Shown here one piece after another: positions 1 to 6,898 of a DNA stretch of 14,756 nucleotides (position 1 is the stretch's first letter; the number at the start of each line of letters is the position of its first letter). Made by a program: the position numbers and the translations under genes. The stretch lies in NCBI GenBank assembly GCA_002316295.1, contig DCDF01000043.1:1-14756 (forward strand), written 5' to 3'. The DNA is from Syntrophaceae bacterium UBA1062 (lineage in GTDB: Bacteria; Desulfobacterota; Desulfomonilia; UBA1062). The notes under the pieces were generated by a model. The model made no database searches. It had not been told where the DNA came from and saw only the letters and a program-made list of their open reading frames with translations.

Positions 1-357
1 CTCCTCTCCTATCCCTGGCCCGGCAATGTCCGGGAGCTGAAAAACCAGGTGAAACGGCTCGTGATCCTCGGGGACATCAACGACATGGCACACTATCTCA
101 AAGATGGGAAGGCCCGCTCGCTCCACGAGAAACAGTTGCGCGAGCTCAAGCCGGAGGTCCTGGAGATCGAGGCGGACGAAGATGAGATCATACCTCTGAA
201 GCTCGCGGCGAAAGAGGCCTCCATCAAGGCCGAGCGAGATATGATCCTGAAGGCCCTTCGGGGTACGAACTGGAATAAGAAGAGGGCGGCGCATCTCCTG
301 CAGATAAGCTACAAGGCACTCCTGTATAAGATCAAGGAATGCGGAATCGAGAAATAA
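1..357 (+). CDS. Sigma-54-dependent response regulator (NtrC family), C-terminal part
   Basis: This is the 3' end of a gene that begins before the window; 118 residues are visible. The first residues contain the WPGNVREL motif that ends the AAA+ sigma-54-interaction domain of NtrC-type activators. The last 40 or so residues form a Fis-type helix-turn-helix, with the NWNKKRAAHLLQISYKALLY stretch typical of these proteins and ending at KIKECGIEK. The protein would bind an upstream enhancer and drive sigma-54 RNA polymerase by ATP hydrolysis. Receiver and Walker motifs are outside the window. It sits 20 bases before the EPS export gene on the same strand, so it is a good candidate regulator of this EPS locus, as PrsR-type regulators are in XrtA systems. 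That regulatory link is inference. The apparent GTG at 49 is internal, because the frame is open from base 1. Confidence 0.93.
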   Translation, partial: LLSYPWPGNVRELKNQVKRLVILGDINDMAHYLKDGKARSLHEKQLRELKPEVLEIEADEDEIIPLKLAAKEASIKAERDMILKALRGTNWNKKRAAHLLQISYKALLYKIKECGIEK

Positions 358-361
358 CCAT

Positions 362-370
362 AAAGGGGGT
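362..370 (+). promoter_or_regulatory. Ribosome binding site that decides the export-gene start
   Basis: The purine-rich run AAAGGGGGT lies 7 bases before the ATG at 378. It supports that ATG over the in-frame ATG at 339, which lies inside the preceding regulator gene and would add 13 residues before the signal peptide. Confidence 0.6.
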
Positions 371-377
371 TAATTCC

Positions 378-920
378 ATGAAAAGACTTCTCTTCGCGCT
401 GGTGGGCATTCTTGTCCCCCTCCTCTTGTCCGCACAGGAAGAAGCATCGTACATAATCGGGGAATCAGATCTTCTGGAGATTTCCGTGTGGGGAGAGGAG
501 ACCCTTTCCAGACAGGTTACAGTCCGAAGCGACGGATATATATCCATGCCGCTGGCAGGAGACCTCAAGGCCGCCGGCAAAACTCCTCCCCAGCTTCAGA
601 GCGACATTGAAGGGATACTGGCCAAATACGTGAAGAGCCCTCACTGCGCCGTCATCGTGCAGGAGCCGAGGAGCAAGCGCGTCTATGTGGAAGGTCAGGT
701 AAACCAGCCGGGAGAGTACATTATCGATCGGGGCATGGTGATCACCCAGATCATTTCCCGGGCAGGCGGATTCAATGAGTGGGCCGATACGGACGATATC
801 GTCATCCTGCGCAACGAGAAGGGCGAGCAGATCCGCATCAAGGTCAACTACCCGAAGATCATCAAAGGCAAACACGAGAACATAGCCGTTCACCCCGGTG
901 ATACTATCATAGTCCCGTGA
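378..920 (+). CDS. Wza-like polysaccharide export protein (XrtA-type)
   Basis: A 180-residue periplasmic/outer-membrane EPS export protein. Residues 1-19 are a signal peptide with a Lys-Arg start, a hydrophobic core and a LLLSA-Q cleavage site. A polysaccharide export (Poly_export) domain covers about 22-98 (IIGESDLLEISVW, then VTVRSDGYISMPLAG). One SLBB/soluble-ligand-binding domain covers about 100-178 (VYVEGQVNQPGEY, then IISRAGGF and HPGDTIIVP). It is about half the length of E. coli Wza. It has no lipobox cysteine and no C-terminal amphipathic helix able to form the Wza-type outer-membrane pore, so it probably cannot span the outer membrane alone. The next gene encodes a beta-barrel and overlaps it by 4 bases, which suggests a two-part exporter. 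Short proteins of this kind are typical of the XrtA/PEP-CTERM EPS export family; the exact subfamily assignment is by recall. Confidence 0.92.
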   Translation: MKRLLFALVGILVPLLLSAQEEASYIIGESDLLEISVWGEETLSRQVTVRSDGYISMPLAGDLKAAGKTPPQLQSDIEGILAKYVKSPHCAVIVQEPRSKRVYVEGQVNQPGEYIIDRGMVITQIISRAGGFNEWADTDDIVILRNEKGEQIRIKVNYPKIIKGKHENIAVHPGDTIIVP

Positions 921-2149
921 GGAAGCGTTGCGTCTCCTCCCTTCTGGGGGCCCTTCTCGCAGTATCGGTTTCCTGCAGCCTCGGTCACGCGGCCAGCTGT
1001 GAGTTCCATGGAGGCGTGTACAGCTCCTGGGAATACAGGGACAACTACCTGGGCACGGCCCACAACCGCAGGAGCGACACCATTTACGAAATCGGCCCCA
1101 GCGCGGAGATTGTCTGCAGGGCTCAGCCTTTCACGTGGAACCTCTCCGGTCACGTGGCGAGGAGCTACCACAACCGCTTCGATGAGGACGATTCCACTGA
1201 GGTCGATCTGACCTCCGGGCTCGCGGCGGTGGGCAGAAGGGACAGTCTGGAGTTGGAGTATGCCTTTGTGCAGACCACCGAAGAGGATTTCTTCAGCGAT
1301 ATCTCCGGGGAGACCCGAATACACACGGGAGCAATAAGCTACAGCAGAACTCTCTCCTCCCTCTCCACGCTCGGTGTGGGCTACACCTACCGTCTGGAAG
1401 ACAACACGTTTCCGGAGCAGGACATCGAGTCCCATGGAGCCTCCGGAACCTTCTCCTACAGGATCACGCCGCGCAACACCGTGAGCCTGACCGCAGGGTA
1501 CAATACCTATGATTACGACATTACCCCGGATGCGCAGGTGCTTCGGTCCACGCTGAGCTTCGAACATGCATGGAGCCCGAGGACGGATGTCGGCGTCGAT
1601 CTCGAATATCAGCACCAGTATCGTGAAGAGGACCTGCCGGACTCGGATATCAAGTCCGCGTATCTTTTCTGGGCATATGCGCTGACACCGCAGACCCGGG
1701 TGCTCCTCTCCGGCGGTTACAGCTGGCTGAACATGGAAGACATGGACAGGGAGCGGGCGTTCGTAGCCCGCGGCGAGATCACGCATGCCTGGCAGAGGAA
1801 CACCTTCCGGCTGGCGGCCTCACGTGAGTATACCGCGGAATTCACCACGGACGAGTACGGAACCTATGACATCCGCCGCGCTTCGGCCTCCTGGGAACGG
1901 GGACTCTTGAGAAGTTTAAGCTTATTGACTACTATCACTTACGTGGAGCGAAAGCCTATAGCCGGCATCGATATGACGGAGATCGAGCGCCAGGAGGAAA
2001 AGGACACAGCCGGCATGATTTCACTGGTCTGGGCACCAATCCGGTACATCACCATGACCTCGTCCTATGAGCGATTGCGGGAGGTTGAGGAGATTTCAGA
2101 TACTGTTGTTGAAAACCGATACAGAATAATCGTAGAGGTGTTATATTGA
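917..2149 (+). CDS. Outer-membrane beta-barrel protein of the EPS operon
   Basis: A 410-residue predicted outer-membrane barrel. It starts at GTG 917, overlapping the previous stop by 4 bases (GTGA), which implies translational coupling. A signal peptide covers about 1-25, with probable cleavage after SLGHA. The rest is alternating polar/aromatic strands rich in Tyr, Thr, Ser and Arg with acidic turns, such as SLEHAW-, LEYQHQY- and LFWAYAL-type strands. It ends in RIIVEVLY, a C-terminal beta-signal with a terminal aromatic residue suited to BAM recognition. Position and length match the PEP-CTERM system-associated outer-membrane protein (TIGR03016-like) found in XrtA EPS clusters, but that match is by recall and not tested. 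The likely role is the outer-membrane passage, or an accessory to it, for the exopolysaccharide. A lipoprotein reading (Cys20) is less likely because position -3 is Ser. Confidence 0.82.
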   Translation: MRKRCVSSLLGALLAVSVSCSLGHAASCEFHGGVYSSWEYRDNYLGTAHNRRSDTIYEIGPSAEIVCRAQPFTWNLSGHVARSYHNRFDEDDSTEVDLTSGLAAVGRRDSLELEYAFVQTTEEDFFSDISGETRIHTGAISYSRTLSSLSTLGVGYTYRLEDNTFPEQDIESHGASGTFSYRITPRNTVSLTAGYNTYDYDITPDAQVLRSTLSFEHAWSPRTDVGVDLEYQHQYREEDLPDSDIKSAYLFWAYALTPQTRVLLSGGYSWLNMEDMDRERAFVARGEITHAWQRNTFRLAASREYTAEFTTDEYGTYDIRRASASWERGLLRSLSLLTTITYVERKPIAGIDMTEIERQEEKDTAGMISLVWAPIRYITMTSSYERLREVEEISDTVVENRYRIIVEVLY

Positions 2150-3681
2150 GCGAACAGCCGAAGCAGATCAATATCCAGGATATCATTGATGCTCTGCTCA
2201 AAAAGTGGCATTGGGTGACAATCCCGCTCTTGATATTCCTCTTCTTTGGGGCATGGCTTTACGTAGTGCTTCCCAGGAAGTTCGAGGCGACCACGCTGAT
2301 CCTGGTCCAGCCGCAGGAGATTCCCTCCGCCTATGTGGCGGCCACAGTGAGCACGGGGATCGAGGAAAGGCTGAGAACACTGTCCCAGGAGGTCATGTCG
2401 CGGTCGAACCTCGAAAACATCATCATGGAGATGGACCTCTTCCGAGAGGAAAGGGCGCAGGGCGCGCCGATGGACATTCTGGTAGCCTCCATGCGAAAGG
2501 CCATCGAGGTGAGCACTGTCGGCGGCGGACGGGGACAGACGAGCTCGTTCACCATCACGTACCGGGGGCAGGACCCCTGGAAGGTGGCCGAGGTGACCAA
2601 CCGGCTTGCGTCCTTTTTCATCGAATCCCACCTGAAGCTCAGGGCCAAACAGGCATCCGAGACGACGCTGTTCCTCGAGAAGCAGCTCAACGAGCTCAAG
2701 ATTCTTCTCCAGCAGCAGGAAGACAAGGTAAAGGATTACCGCAACCAGTTCATGGGCGAACTACCGGAACAGCTGACGAGCAATATCTCCACCATTTCGG
2801 GCCTGCAGCTGCGGCTCGAATCGGTCCAGGCATCGCTTACCGAGGCTCTCAACGGCAGGCTGGTGCTCCAGTCCCAGCTCTCCCAGATGGAGAGCAACCA
2901 GCCGGGAGTGACCTTTACCCAGCGGGCGCAGAGGATCTCGACGCTCAGATCCCAGCTCGAAGAGGCGAGAGGCAGATACACGCCGGAGCATCCGAGCATT
3001 AAAATGCTCGAGCAGCAGATCGCGGAACTCGAAAGCGTGAAAGAAGAGCCGGGCGGCGGCATGGATCCGCATGTGGCAGAGCTCAGGAATCAACTGGCAA
3101 CGGCGAATATAGAGATCGAAACCCTCAAGAGCGATGCCAACCGGCTGAAGGCAAGGATCGATTATTATCAGCAGAGGGTGGAGAACACCCCGAAACGGGA
3201 GCAGGAGCTCGCCGCGCTGACGAGAGATTACACGATAACCCAGCAGAACTATCAGAGGCTCCTGGACAGATACTACGAGGCTCAGCGGGCCGAGAGCATG
3301 GAAAAGAGGCAGCAGGGAGAGCAGTTCAGGATCGTGGACTACGCCCAGCCTCCCGAGATCCCGGTCAGCCCCAACAAATACCGGGTCGGGCTCATTTTCC
3401 TCGCATTGGGTTTAGGAACCGGGGCAGGCCTCATCTTTTTGCTGGAGTTCATGGATACGTCCGTCAAGGGAATCAAGCAGCTCGAGAACTGGAGTGGAGG
3501 AGTTCCCTGCATCACGGCAGTCCCCCTGGCGCTCACTCAGATCGACAAGCAGCGCCAGAAGTTCAACACGCTTTTTTCCATCGGGGTCAACGTCTTCATC
3601 ATCATCGCAGGGACAATCATCGTGGGTTATTCGAAATTCAACCAGGTGATACTGAACGTGCCCATACCGCTTCCGTTTTGA
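2146..3681 (+). CDS. Wzz/GNVR-type polysaccharide chain-length determinant
   Basis: A 511-residue inner-membrane co-polymerase that sets EPS chain length. It starts at TTG 2146, overlapping the previous stop by 4 bases, behind a GTAGAGGTG ribosome binding site. A first transmembrane segment lies near 23-43, followed by the Wzz N-terminal domain (KFEATTLILVQPQ). A long periplasmic coiled coil rich in Gln, Glu and Leu runs from about 165 to 350. The GNVR-like region (REQELAALTRDYTITQQNYQ) leads to the proline-rich motif PPEIPVSP and a second transmembrane segment near 413-436. A cytoplasmic loop and a third hydrophobic segment (about 474-495) follow, so there is no fused kinase domain. The kinase is instead the separate gene at 5338. 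This architecture fits the XrtA-system chain-length determinant family (TIGR03007-like). It would work with the Wza-like protein and the autokinase. Confidence 0.92.
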   Translation: MSEQPKQINIQDIIDALLKKWHWVTIPLLIFLFFGAWLYVVLPRKFEATTLILVQPQEIPSAYVAATVSTGIEERLRTLSQEVMSRSNLENIIMEMDLFREERAQGAPMDILVASMRKAIEVSTVGGGRGQTSSFTITYRGQDPWKVAEVTNRLASFFIESHLKLRAKQASETTLFLEKQLNELKILLQQQEDKVKDYRNQFMGELPEQLTSNISTISGLQLRLESVQASLTEALNGRLVLQSQLSQMESNQPGVTFTQRAQRISTLRSQLEEARGRYTPEHPSIKMLEQQIAELESVKEEPGGGMDPHVAELRNQLATANIEIETLKSDANRLKARIDYYQQRVENTPKREQELAALTRDYTITQQNYQRLLDRYYEAQRAESMEKRQQGEQFRIVDYAQPPEIPVSPNKYRVGLIFLALGLGTGAGLIFLLEFMDTSVKGIKQLENWSGGVPCITAVPLALTQIDKQRQKFNTLFSIGVNVFIIIAGTIIVGYSKFNQVILNVPIPLPF

Positions 3682-3690
3682 GGGCCGATC

Positions 3691-5334
3691 ATGTACAGAG
3701 AGTTTTTCGGTCTGCAGCTCAAGCCATTCTCCATAACGCCCGACCCCAGGTTTCTGTACATGAGCCCGGGACACAAAGAGGCGCTGGCTCACCTTCTCTA
3801 CGGCCTCAAGGAATCGAGCGGTTTCGTAGTGATCACCGGTGAGGTGGGGACGGGCAAGACCACCATCTTAAACGCCTTCCTCCTCAAGCTCCCCCCTCGT
3901 GTGCCGAAGGTCGTGGTGAAGAACCCGCATCTCAGGCCGGAGAATCTCTATTATCTCCTGGGAGAGGCCATCGGCATTCCAGAGGAAAAGCGCTCCCGGG
4001 ATCATATCAATGTTTTCGAGGACCGCCTGAAAGCGACGGGAGGCGCTGTGCTCATCGTCGACGAATCGCAGGGGCTCTCTCTTGAGATGCTCGAGGAGAT
4101 CAGGCTGCTCTCGAATCTCGAGACCATCAACGAGAAGCTGGTGCAGATCATGCTACTGGGCCAGCAGGAGCTCAATGAGAAGCTCAGGAGCCCCCAGCTC
4201 AGGCAGCTCAAACAGCGCATCGGGATCAAATATCACATACCGCCGCTCGACAGCAACGAGACCAGGGACTATATCGACCACCGGCTGAGAGTCGCAGGGT
4301 ATGAGCCGAGAGAGAGGCCTCTGTTCACCGTATCGGCTCTTTCCGAGGTATACCGCTACACCAAGGGATTTCCAAGACTCATCAATATCGTCTGCGACAG
4401 CGTGCTCATAGCCGCATACACGGAAAACCAGAAGCAGATCACCGCACAGATGGTGCGCAAGATCGTTTCAGAGCTCGAAAGCACGTATTCGCCGAAGACT
4501 GGCGGGAGACACCCCCAGATCCTGAACCCCCGGAAATCCGAGGAAGCCCGTGTCTGGTTTGCCAGGGCCGTGTGCCTTCTCCTGCTGATCCTCGCCTCGG
4601 CCGCGGCGGTGTGGTTTTTTTATCCCGCCGGCCGGCAGCAGGGCCCGTCGGATGTGAACATGAGCTCATCTCCGCAGCCGGCATCCGGAACGGTTGATGT
4701 TGCGGCGGAACGCAAACCCGAGCCGCCGGCGCCCGCTGTCCCGGTCAAGCCCCGCACGTCGGAAAACGAGGTCTCCCATGCAGGAGCCCGCAACGCGCTT
4801 CGCATCCCGGAGAAAGAGCCCGCACCTGAACAGGTCATACTCCGAGACGAGGAAGGCGCAGGCAGAAAGTCGGCATCGCCGCCGCCCGTCGAGCCGGTAA
4901 GGCCCCAGGGAACCGTGGTCACCGTGGTTTCGGGCGACACGGTGGCGCAGCTTGCCGCCGATTACTACGGACGGTTCGACAGCGAGATACTGCGGGCCGT
5001 CAAGCAGGCCAATCCCGATCTGAGAAACGTAGATCTCATCTATGAAGGACAGAAGATATTCCTGCCGCAGGTAAACATTGCCCCCCAGGTGCTCTACAGT
5101 GTGAGCGTTGCGTCGTATCATTCCATGAACGAGGCGAAGACGGTCTTTCTCGACCTGGTCGGCAAAGGATACCAGGCTACGATTTATCCCTACCTGGACG
5201 ATAACGGCAATACCTGGTACCGCATCACCATCGGGACCTTCACGGCCAGGCAGGACGCCATCAATTACTCCCGGGAGCTCCTTGACAAGGGCTTTTTCTA
5301 TGCGAAACCGGTGAAGGTCAGCACGGAGGAATAG
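3691..5334 (+). CDS. ExeA/GspA-like ATPase with transmembrane, LysM and SPOR segments
   Basis: A 547-residue multidomain protein. Residues 1-265 form an ExeA/GspA-type AAA ATPase of the XrtA-associated family, opening MYREFFGL then KPFSITPDPRFLYMS. Walker A is GEVGTGKTT at 50-58 and Walker B is AVLIVDESQ at 119-127. A transmembrane helix lies at about 291-311. A proline/alanine/glutamate-rich linker at about 312-405 comes next. A LysM-like module at about 409-459 (VVSGDTVAQLAADYYG, then YEGQKIFLP) and a SPOR-like domain at about 467-543 end the protein. The ATPase would face the cytoplasm and the LysM/SPOR tail the periplasm, where both modules bind peptidoglycan. Aeromonas ExeA also has a peptidoglycan-binding C-terminus and helps a secretin assemble through the wall, so a role in placing or opening the wall for the EPS exporter is a reasonable inference. 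Confidence 0.92.
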   Translation: MYREFFGLQLKPFSITPDPRFLYMSPGHKEALAHLLYGLKESSGFVVITGEVGTGKTTILNAFLLKLPPRVPKVVVKNPHLRPENLYYLLGEAIGIPEEKRSRDHINVFEDRLKATGGAVLIVDESQGLSLEMLEEIRLLSNLETINEKLVQIMLLGQQELNEKLRSPQLRQLKQRIGIKYHIPPLDSNETRDYIDHRLRVAGYEPRERPLFTVSALSEVYRYTKGFPRLINIVCDSVLIAAYTENQKQITAQMVRKIVSELESTYSPKTGGRHPQILNPRKSEEARVWFARAVCLLLLILASAAAVWFFYPAGRQQGPSDVNMSSSPQPASGTVDVAAERKPEPPAPAVPVKPRTSENEVSHAGARNALRIPEKEPAPEQVILRDEEGAGRKSASPPPVEPVRPQGTVVTVVSGDTVAQLAADYYGRFDSEILRAVKQANPDLRNVDLIYEGQKIFLPQVNIAPQVLYSVSVASYHSMNEAKTVFLDLVGKGYQATIYPYLDDNGNTWYRITIGTFTARQDAINYSRELLDKGFFYAKPVKVSTEE

Positions 5335-5337
5335 AAG

Positions 5338-6093
5338 ATGGACTTATGGAAACTTCTCGAAAAACAGGATGTCGAGGGTCTGAACGAGGCGGCCATAACG
5401 GGAAGGCTTGACGACCATCTCTACATGTATCACATGCCGTATTCGTATACGGCCGAGCAGATCAGAAAAATCAGAACATATCTCTTTCATATGCCGGACA
5501 GAACTCCACCTCGCATTCTCATGGTGACGAGCGCACTGCCGTCTGAAGGCAAGACGGTCATCGCATCAAACCTCGCCATATCAATTGCAAAAGGGGAGGA
5601 TCAGTATGTGCTGCTCGTGGAATGCGACCTCAGAAAGCCTTCGATGTACAACCTCTTCAAGTATCCCCCGTCCAAGGGAGTGGCTGAGATCCTTCAGGGC
5701 ACGGCAGACGTGGCCGACTGTCTCATCAAGACTCCCATCGAGAAGCTCACCATACTGCCCGCGGCGAAGGAGGCTCCGGCGAATCCGTCAGAGCTGCTGG
5801 AATCGAAGAAGATGAGCCAGCTCATTCAGGAGCTCGCCCAGCGCTACACCGATCGTTTTCTCGTCATCGACACCTCGCCCATCCAGGCAACGGTGGACCC
5901 GAAGATCATCGCCGACCAGGTGGAAGGCATCATCATGGTCGCCAGATACCGCTACACCCGGGAGTCCGACTTCAAAATGGCTCTGGAAACACTTCCGAAG
6001 AACAAGATCATAGGGACGGTCTTGAACGCGATCGACGAGCTCCCGGCGAAAAAGTACAAATACAAGAAGTACAACTACCACAAGTACTACTGA
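5338..6093 (+). CDS. Short cytoplasmic tyrosine autokinase (BY-kinase, XrtA-associated)
   Basis: A 251-residue P-loop bacterial tyrosine kinase, 3 bases after the ATPase gene; its ribosome binding site GGAGG lies in the end of that gene. Walker A is TSALPSEGKT at 64-73. The Walker A' motif reads VLLVECDLRKP (91-101), with Glu95 where Asp is usual and Asp97 kept. Walker B is FLVIDTSP (174-181). The C-terminal tail carries six tyrosines in twelve residues (240, 242, 245, 247, 250, 251) interleaved with lysines, the expected autophosphorylation cluster. There is no membrane segment, so it must be recruited by the Wzz-type protein encoded two genes upstream. The cycle of tail phosphorylation controls EPS polymerisation in related systems. 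Family assignment (TIGR03018-like) is by recall. It is the last gene of the EPS run in this window. Confidence 0.93.
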   Translation: MDLWKLLEKQDVEGLNEAAITGRLDDHLYMYHMPYSYTAEQIRKIRTYLFHMPDRTPPRILMVTSALPSEGKTVIASNLAISIAKGEDQYVLLVECDLRKPSMYNLFKYPPSKGVAEILQGTADVADCLIKTPIEKLTILPAAKEAPANPSELLESKKMSQLIQELAQRYTDRFLVIDTSPIQATVDPKIIADQVEGIIMVARYRYTRESDFKMALETLPKNKIIGTVLNAIDELPAKKYKYKKYNYHKYY

Positions 6094-6106
6094 AGGCCGC
6101 ATATCG

Positions 6107-6166
6107 TCCCCTTATGGGGAAGGATTCATGACAGGCCTTCATCCCCGGGACGCATTCCCGGCTGTC
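6107..6166. other. Two small hairpins in the gap after the EPS operon
   Basis: The 118-base gap between the autokinase and comF holds a perfect 5-bp hairpin at 6107-6120 (TCCCC, loop TTAT, GGGGA) and a 6-bp hairpin at 6145-6161 (CCGGGA, loop of 5, TCCCGG). The second can be enclosed by GACAG (6130-6134) pairing with CTGTC (6162-6166). Neither is followed by a T tract, so a rho-independent terminator is not shown. They may slow polymerase, protect the EPS mRNA 3' end, or mean nothing. Confidence 0.35.
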
Positions 6167-6211
6167 AGATGATCTCTGGAGATGCGAGGCCTCCTGTGAT
6201 ATACAGAAAAG

Positions 6212-6898
6212 ATGCTGTCTTTCCTGAGGAAAACCATTCTGCCTCCACGATGCCTGGTATGCTCGGGCAAAGACCAGGTGATTCAGGGCGTGTGCAGCCG
6301 GTGCCGAAGCGGCATCAGGCCTCTGCCAGGGCCCTTGTGCGATATCTGCGGAAAGGTCATCGGAACCCCGGGCACCTGTCTACAGTGCCAGCACCGGCCC
6401 CCCCACTTCAACAAAGTGCTCAGCGCCTGTGTGTATGAAGGCATGATTCAGGATATCATCCACCGCTTCAAGTACCGTCGCGCGACCGTGTACAAGAAGT
6501 TTCTGGCAGGCCTTGTGGCGGAGCGCATCACGGCCGACGGGGCGCCTTTTGATTTCGTCACCGCGGTTCCTCTCCACTGGTCGCGGCTGATTGAAAGGGG
6601 CTATAACCAGTCGATGCTCATCGCCCGTGAATTATCTGGATATCTGGGAAGCGATGTGAGATATGGAGTACTGCGAAAGGTCAGAAAAACTCCGAGCCAG
6701 GTAGGACTGCCGAGAACGGACAGACAGCGGAACCTCAGGGATGCATTTTCCGCAAGAGGAGTGGAGGGGAAATCGGTTGTGGTCGTCGACGATGTCATCA
6801 CCACGGGGAAGACCGCGCAGGAGGTCTCGAAGGCATTGAAAAACGCCGGGGCCGCGTACGTCATCTTCGCAAGTGTCGGGAGGACCGTCTCATGGTGA
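6212..6898 (+). CDS. comF: ComF family phosphoribosyltransferase-like protein
   Basis: A 228-residue ComF-type protein. The N-terminal zinc-binding region has four CxxC pairs (Cys14/17, 28/31, 43/46, 56/59). The middle has the family signature RLIERGYNQSMLIAREL (125-141) and TPSQVGLPRTDRQRNLRDAF (160-179). The C-terminal PRPP-binding loop is VVVVDDVITTGKT (189-201), as in type I phosphoribosyltransferases. ComF is needed for natural transformation in some bacteria, probably at the cytoplasmic step of single-strand DNA handling, but it is also conserved in non-competent species and its reaction is unknown. The start ATG at 6212 gives the usual family opening (a short hydrophobic stretch then PPRCLVC); the ribosome binding site is weak (GAAAAG). 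Its stop overlaps the next gene by 7 bases. ComEA-like genes occur 7 kb downstream, but this alone does not show competence. Confidence 0.94.
   Translation: MLSFLRKTILPPRCLVCSGKDQVIQGVCSRCRSGIRPLPGPLCDICGKVIGTPGTCLQCQHRPPHFNKVLSACVYEGMIQDIIHRFKYRRATVYKKFLAGLVAERITADGAPFDFVTAVPLHWSRLIERGYNQSMLIARELSGYLGSDVRYGVLRKVRKTPSQVGLPRTDRQRNLRDAFSARGVEGKSVVVVDDVITTGKTAQEVSKALKNAGAAYVIFASVGRTVSW

Noticed and set aside
890..1786. Long open frame on the - strand opposite the barrel gene
   Set aside because: It is antisense to a gene with a signal peptide, a beta-signal and coupled start and stop. Its translation is low in recognisable structure, which fits a GC-rich shadow frame.
2205..3002. 265-codon + strand frame inside the chain-length gene
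   Set aside because: It lies in another frame of a clear Wzz-type gene. Its product is a Gly/Arg/His-rich string without domains.
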